DNA from: an uncultured Bacteroidales bacterium
GTDB lineage: Bacteria; Bacteroidota; Bacteroidia; Bacteroidales; Bacteroidaceae
Assembly: GCA_902798615.1 (NCBI GenBank)
Contig: CADBXL010000041.1
Span: 1-43,203, forward strand
Length of the DNA stretch: 43,203 nt
Direction of reading: 5' to 3'
In this document: positions 40,361 through 43,203 of the stretch, piece by piece
How the letters are laid out: the number at the start of each line of letters is the position of its first letter
Numbering within the stretch: the stretch's first letter is position 1
Position numbers and translations under genes: made by a program
The notes under the pieces: generated by a model
The model's input: the letters and a program-made list of their open reading frames with translations, nothing else
What the model was told of the DNA's origin: nothing
Database searches by the model: none

Positions 40361-41387
40361 GCGCACAGCGCTTGATTATATCTACTACCACCTGTATCTG
40401 CTCCCTTGTTCCGAGAGTGATGCGGAGGCAATCTTCAAGTCCCTTGTCGCCCATGAATTTGATCTTGTACTGCTTCTCAGCAAAAGCCTTTTGCAGACGT
40501 TCCTTGATTTCTGTTGGGTACTTTATAAGGATGAAGTTGGCAACGCTCTTGTAAACCTTGAAGCCGGGGAGATTACCAAGTTCTTTCTTGAACAACTGGC
40601 GATCCCACTCCATATCATCAGCCACCTTACGATAGTGGTCGTCACTCTCAAGGGCTGCTATTGCCACAGCCTCCGTGAAGCGGTTATAGCCAAGGTATTT
40701 GTTGGCATAGCTGAGGAAATTCTCATGTCCCTTACCCATGAAGCCGAAGCCCATACGCAGACCAGGAAGTCCGTAGAACTTACTCAGGGTGCGTGAGATG
40801 ATGAGGTTAGAGTATTTGTTTACCAGAGGTGCGATATAATCGGTATCTGTGGTGATGAACGAAGCGTAAGCCTCGTCAATAAGCACCATTGTGTCCGCTG
40901 GTATGTTCTCCATAATCTTGCCTATCTCCTCTGGTGTGAGGCAGTTTCCCGTAGGGTTATTAGGAGAGGCGAGGAGGAGCATACGAGGATGAATACGGTT
41001 GGTATATTCTATAACCTCGTCCACATCGTATGCGAAGGTATCATCCAACTGATGCAGAGGGTACATCTCAAAGTTACCGCCACATTCACCTGCTATGCGG
41101 TTGTAGTACCACCAAGAGAACTCAGGAATGAGGATGGTCTTGTTGTCGCCCTTCATCAGATAGTAGTGAACGGCATTCTTCAGGATGTCCTCACCACCAT
41201 AGCCAAGGAGTACCTGCTCTTCTGGCACGTTGTATATCTCTGAAAGACGAACAGACACGATGCTCTTCTTACCCTCGTCGTAGATACGAGTGTAGAAGCA
41301 CAATGTCTCTGGGTCGAAGTTCTTTATTGTGTCAATAACCTTCTGTGAAGGCTTGAAGTTAAATTCGTTTCTGTCAAGAAAAATCAT
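40350..41387 (-). CDS. HisC/CobD-fold PLP aminotransferase or decarboxylase
   Basis: A fold-type I PLP enzyme of 345 residues, similar to histidinol-phosphate aminotransferase. Motifs: YGGEDILKNAVHYYL (cofactor phosphate region), ASPNNPTGNCLTPEE, DEAYASF (Asp that pairs with PLP N1) and the Schiff-base lysine in RTLSKFYGLPGLRMGFG. There is no his operon around it. Some CobD-like relatives instead decarboxylate serine or threonine phosphate to make phospho-amino-alcohols, and the LicC-like and LicD-like genes next to it make that worth testing. The true activity is undecided. Confidence 0.8.
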   Translation of the reverse strand: MIFLDRNEFNFKPSQKVIDTIKNFDPETLCFYTRIYDEGKKSIVSVRLSEIYNVPEEQVLLGYGGEDILKNAVHYYLMKGDNKTILIPEFSWWYYNRIAGECGGNFEMYPLHQLDDTFAYDVDEVIEYTNRIHPRMLLLASPNNPTGNCLTPEEIGKIMENIPADTMVLIDEAYASFITTDTDYIAPLVNKYSNLIISRTLSKFYGLPGLRMGFGFMGKGHENFLSYANKYLGYNRFTEAVAIAALESDDHYRKVADDMEWDRQLFKKELGNLPGFKVYKSVANFILIKYPTEIKERLQKAFAEKQYKIKFMGDKGLEDCLRITLGTREQIQVVVDIIKRCALEK

Positions 41388-41394
41388 ATAATTT

Positions 41395-41505
41395 TATTAA
41401 ATTAAAAATTAAAAAGTAAGAAGTAAAAAGTGGCAAATCACGCCCGTAAGCATTCAATGCAAATCATACTTTTTACTTTTTAATTTATACTTTTTACTTT
41501 TGAGG
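41395..41505. repeat. AT-rich palindromic element, non-coding form (copy E2)
   Basis: GTAAAAAGT-type heptamers on the left and ATCATACTTTTTACTTTTT on the right, with the conserved centre AATCACGCCCGTAAGC shared with copy E1 at 31576. The right side extends into the end of the deacetylase gene. Confidence 0.75.
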
Positions 41506-42271
41506 CCGCAAACTCAGAATATGTCCCGAACTCATAGCCTCTTGACTTGAGGTCGAGTATCACTTCCTTTAGTCTGTTGTACATATCCTTGCCAGCGTGA
41601 CGCTTAACTATGTACATTATCTTCAGTTCCGGATGCTCTCCAAGTGGATAGAACTCCCAAGGGTGGAAGTAGGTGTTGAAATAGCCGTCATGCTTTACTA
41701 TCCTACGGCATAGAGCCTTGTAGAGCCACAATGGGAAGTTGTGCAAAGACAACCAGAACATCGGTATTCTTAGCCATGGACTAACGGATGCCGGAATCTG
41801 CATCACGCCATCTTGCATGAACCATGTCCTTGGTGTTCTTAGATGCATATATCTGCCAGGGATAAAGGCAGGGTTAAGAGAGGCGTTATAGGTATAGCCC
41901 TCGCTATGTAGTGCCTTGTTGTTCACGGGGAACATCCTTGGCTGTCGCCATCCGCGAACGCTCCTACCTGTCATCTTTTCAAGATGTTTCTTGCATCTGT
42001 CCGTATCTTCAGGAACTGGATTGAAATGGTCACAGCCATGAGCGGCAATCTCGTGACCTTCTTCCATTATTCTCTTTATTACCTCAGGTGCATTTGATGC
42101 AAAGTTTGTGGTGCAGAAAAATGTTCCTTTCACTCCACATTCCTTGAGGCAGTCGAGAATCTTGTTCATACCATATCTTGAAACCTCCATGCCTTGTGCT
42201 ATCGGATCATAGTCAAGTCCGTTCTCCTTCGGCATGTCAAATTCCTCTGTGTCAAAACTCAGTAATATCAT
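41480..42271 (-). CDS. polysaccharide deacetylase (NodB family)
   Basis: Carbohydrate esterase family 4 enzymes remove N- or O-acetyl groups from glycans. The 263-residue product starts MILLSFDTEEFDMP, the catalytic Asp-Asp motif at the very N-terminus, and has the metal motif EEGHEIAAHGCDHFN (HxxxxH-like). GWRQPRMFPVN contains the conserved Arg/Pro motif, and FNTYFHPWEFYPLG holds the late His. No signal peptide is seen, so it is probably cytoplasmic and acts on a lipid-linked precursor. It lies between a GtrB-like and an aminotransferase gene; its end overlaps the repeat arm of E2. Confidence 0.87.
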   Translation of the reverse strand: MILLSFDTEEFDMPKENGLDYDPIAQGMEVSRYGMNKILDCLKECGVKGTFFCTTNFASNAPEVIKRIMEEGHEIAAHGCDHFNPVPEDTDRCKKHLEKMTGRSVRGWRQPRMFPVNNKALHSEGYTYNASLNPAFIPGRYMHLRTPRTWFMQDGVMQIPASVSPWLRIPMFWLSLHNFPLWLYKALCRRIVKHDGYFNTYFHPWEFYPLGEHPELKIMYIVKRHAGKDMYNRLKEVILDLKSRGYEFGTYSEFAASKVKSIN

Positions 42272-42279
42272 CTTCGAAA

Positions 42280-42395
42280 AAATTAAAAATTAAAAAGTAA
42301 GAAGTAAAAAGTATGGTTTGTATCTTCATCGACAGTCTTTTCGCTATCCATGGTAATCATACTTTTTAATTTTTACTTATTACTTTTTCTTTTTC
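42280..42395. repeat. AT-rich palindromic element (copy E3)
   Basis: TTAAAAAGTAAGAAGTAAAAAGT on the left (shown in part) and GTAATCATACTTTTTAATTT on the right surround a centre that differs from E1 and E2 (GTATCTTCATCGACAG...). The GTAATCATACTTTTTAAT arm is identical to that of the gene-bearing copy E4. Part overlaps the end of the GT2 gene downstream on the plus coordinate. Confidence 0.7.
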
Positions 42396-43203
42396 TACTT
42401 GCTTCCTTTTCCCATTATAGCTATTAATGAAATACCCCGGTCGCTGCTTGACCTCGTTGAACACCCTTCCGAGATATTCGCCTATTATGCCCAGACCGAT
42501 AAGCTGTATGCCTCCAAGGAAGAGGATTGTCACCATTATCGTAGGGTAGCCCGCTACTGGCTCTCCGAAGAGATTTGTCACCACGATGATGTAGATGAGA
42601 TAGAGGAAAGCAATCAAAGACACGAATATTCCCAGGAAGCTAACGATTCTCAGAGGAGCCGTGGTATAGGCCATTATTCCGTTGAGTGCGAGGTTGAGAA
42701 GTGCAGAGAACTTCCATTTCGTCTCGCCTTCCTGGCGCTCAAGCTGCTTGTATGTTATGCCCTTCTTCCTAAAACCTATCCATGAGTACATGCCCTTGGT
42801 GTTTCGCTCCACCTCACGCATACTCTTGAGTGCCTCTATGCAGGAGCGGTCAAGAAGTCGGAAATCGCCTGTATCTTTCTGGATGGGCACATTCGTTAGT
42901 CTTTGCAACAGTTTATAGTAAACGTGCGACGACTTACGCTTGAACCATGTCTCCTTAGAGCCTTCGCGCTGGGCATACACATCATCATATCCTTCCTCCC
43001 ACCATTTCAGCATCTCTGGAATCACGTTGATAGGATGCTGCATGTCAGAGTCCATAATAATCATGGCATCGCTATCCACATGGTCGAATCCTGCCATCAT
43101 GGCTATCTCCTTGCCATAGTTTCGGGAAAGGTCGATATAGCTCCAATGCTGAGGATCCTGATTATGCAGCCTTATCATCTGCTGAAGGGTGTTGTCCGTA
43201 GAA
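42366..43203 (-). CDS. polyprenol-phosphate glycosyltransferase, DPM1/GtrB/ArnC-like (5' end outside window)
   Basis: Enzymes of this group load a sugar onto polyprenyl phosphate for use at the outer face of the membrane. The frame continues past the first Met at 43178 (residues STDNTLQQ precede it), so the gene enters from outside. Visible: SRNYGKEIAMMAGFDHVDSD, metal site IIMDSDMQHPINVI, the RKSSHVYYKLLQRLTN region, and two C-terminal transmembrane helices (about residues 180-210 and 222-243). The GT2 core followed by two helices is diagnostic. It may provide the donor for a GT87-like enzyme such as the one at 31673. Confidence 0.9.
   Translation of the reverse strand, partial: STDNTLQQMIRLHNQDPQHWSYIDLSRNYGKEIAMMAGFDHVDSDAMIIMDSDMQHPINVIPEMLKWWEEGYDDVYAQREGSKETWFKRKSSHVYYKLLQRLTNVPIQKDTGDFRLLDRSCIEALKSMREVERNTKGMYSWIGFRKKGITYKQLERQEGETKWKFSALLNLALNGIMAYTTAPLRIVSFLGIFVSLIAFLYLIYIIVVTNLFGEPVAGYPTIMVTILFLGGIQLIGLGIIGEYLGRVFNEVKQRPGYFINSYNGKRKQVEKEKVISKN

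Overview
The window looks like a chromosomal segment of a Bacteroidales bacterium, most likely Prevotella or a close relative. This rests on protein sequence (zinc-free S14 and L36, BspA-like leucine-rich repeat proteins, a PorQ-like type IX secretion protein), on TAnnTTTG promoter boxes of the Bacteroidetes sigma factor, and on the scarcity of Shine-Dalgarno sequences. No plasmid, phage, insertion sequence or CRISPR array was found.

Region 1 (1-13068, + strand) is the S10-spc-alpha ribosomal superoperon in canonical order from rplB (cut by the window edge) to rplQ, including secY, map, infA and rpoA, and it ends in a strong terminator. Two genes near its 3' end are broken as written: rpsD carries an exact 32-bp tandem duplication that shifts frame, and rplQ lacks about 59 bp. 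Both are normally essential, so sequence or assembly error is the first suspicion. A 199-bp gap between rpsN and rpsH can fold into a multi-hairpin RNA.

Region 2 (13069-25658) holds a palindrome cluster built on GGTGTAATAC, a DUF1963 membrane protein, tRNA-Arg(TCT), a stand-alone response-regulator receiver followed by a large secreted protein of unknown activity, a minus-strand group (PorQ-like, polyprenyl diphosphate synthase, TatD-like nuclease), a TonB-like protein and two BspA-like proteins, the second interrupted by an in-frame stop.

Region 3 (25659-43203) is a cell-envelope locus. On the + strand are an ABC exporter, two LTA-synthase-family enzymes, a GT87-like mannosyltransferase and an EptA-like phosphoethanolamine transferase. 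On the - strand are a DPM1/GtrB-like glycosyltransferase (cut by the window edge), a polysaccharide deacetylase, a HisC/CobD-fold PLP enzyme, a four-helix-bundle (S23) protein, a LicC-like nucleotidyltransferase, a LicD-family transferase, two GT2 glycosyltransferases and an LpxL/HtrB-like acyltransferase. Together they suggest that a lipid-linked surface glycan or lipid A is built, flipped and decorated with phospho-substituents.

The most unusual layer is non-coding. Intergenic spaces are filled with degenerate short tandem arrays of fixed period (7, 9 or 11 bp) and with inverted repeats whose arms run into coding sequences and supply start or stop codons. The strongest examples are an 880-bp set of concentric palindromes between two convergent genes, a palindromic repeat family in which one copy carries the four-helix-bundle gene, a 74-bp hairpin element present twice just upstream of envelope genes, and bipartite 11-bp phased arrays.
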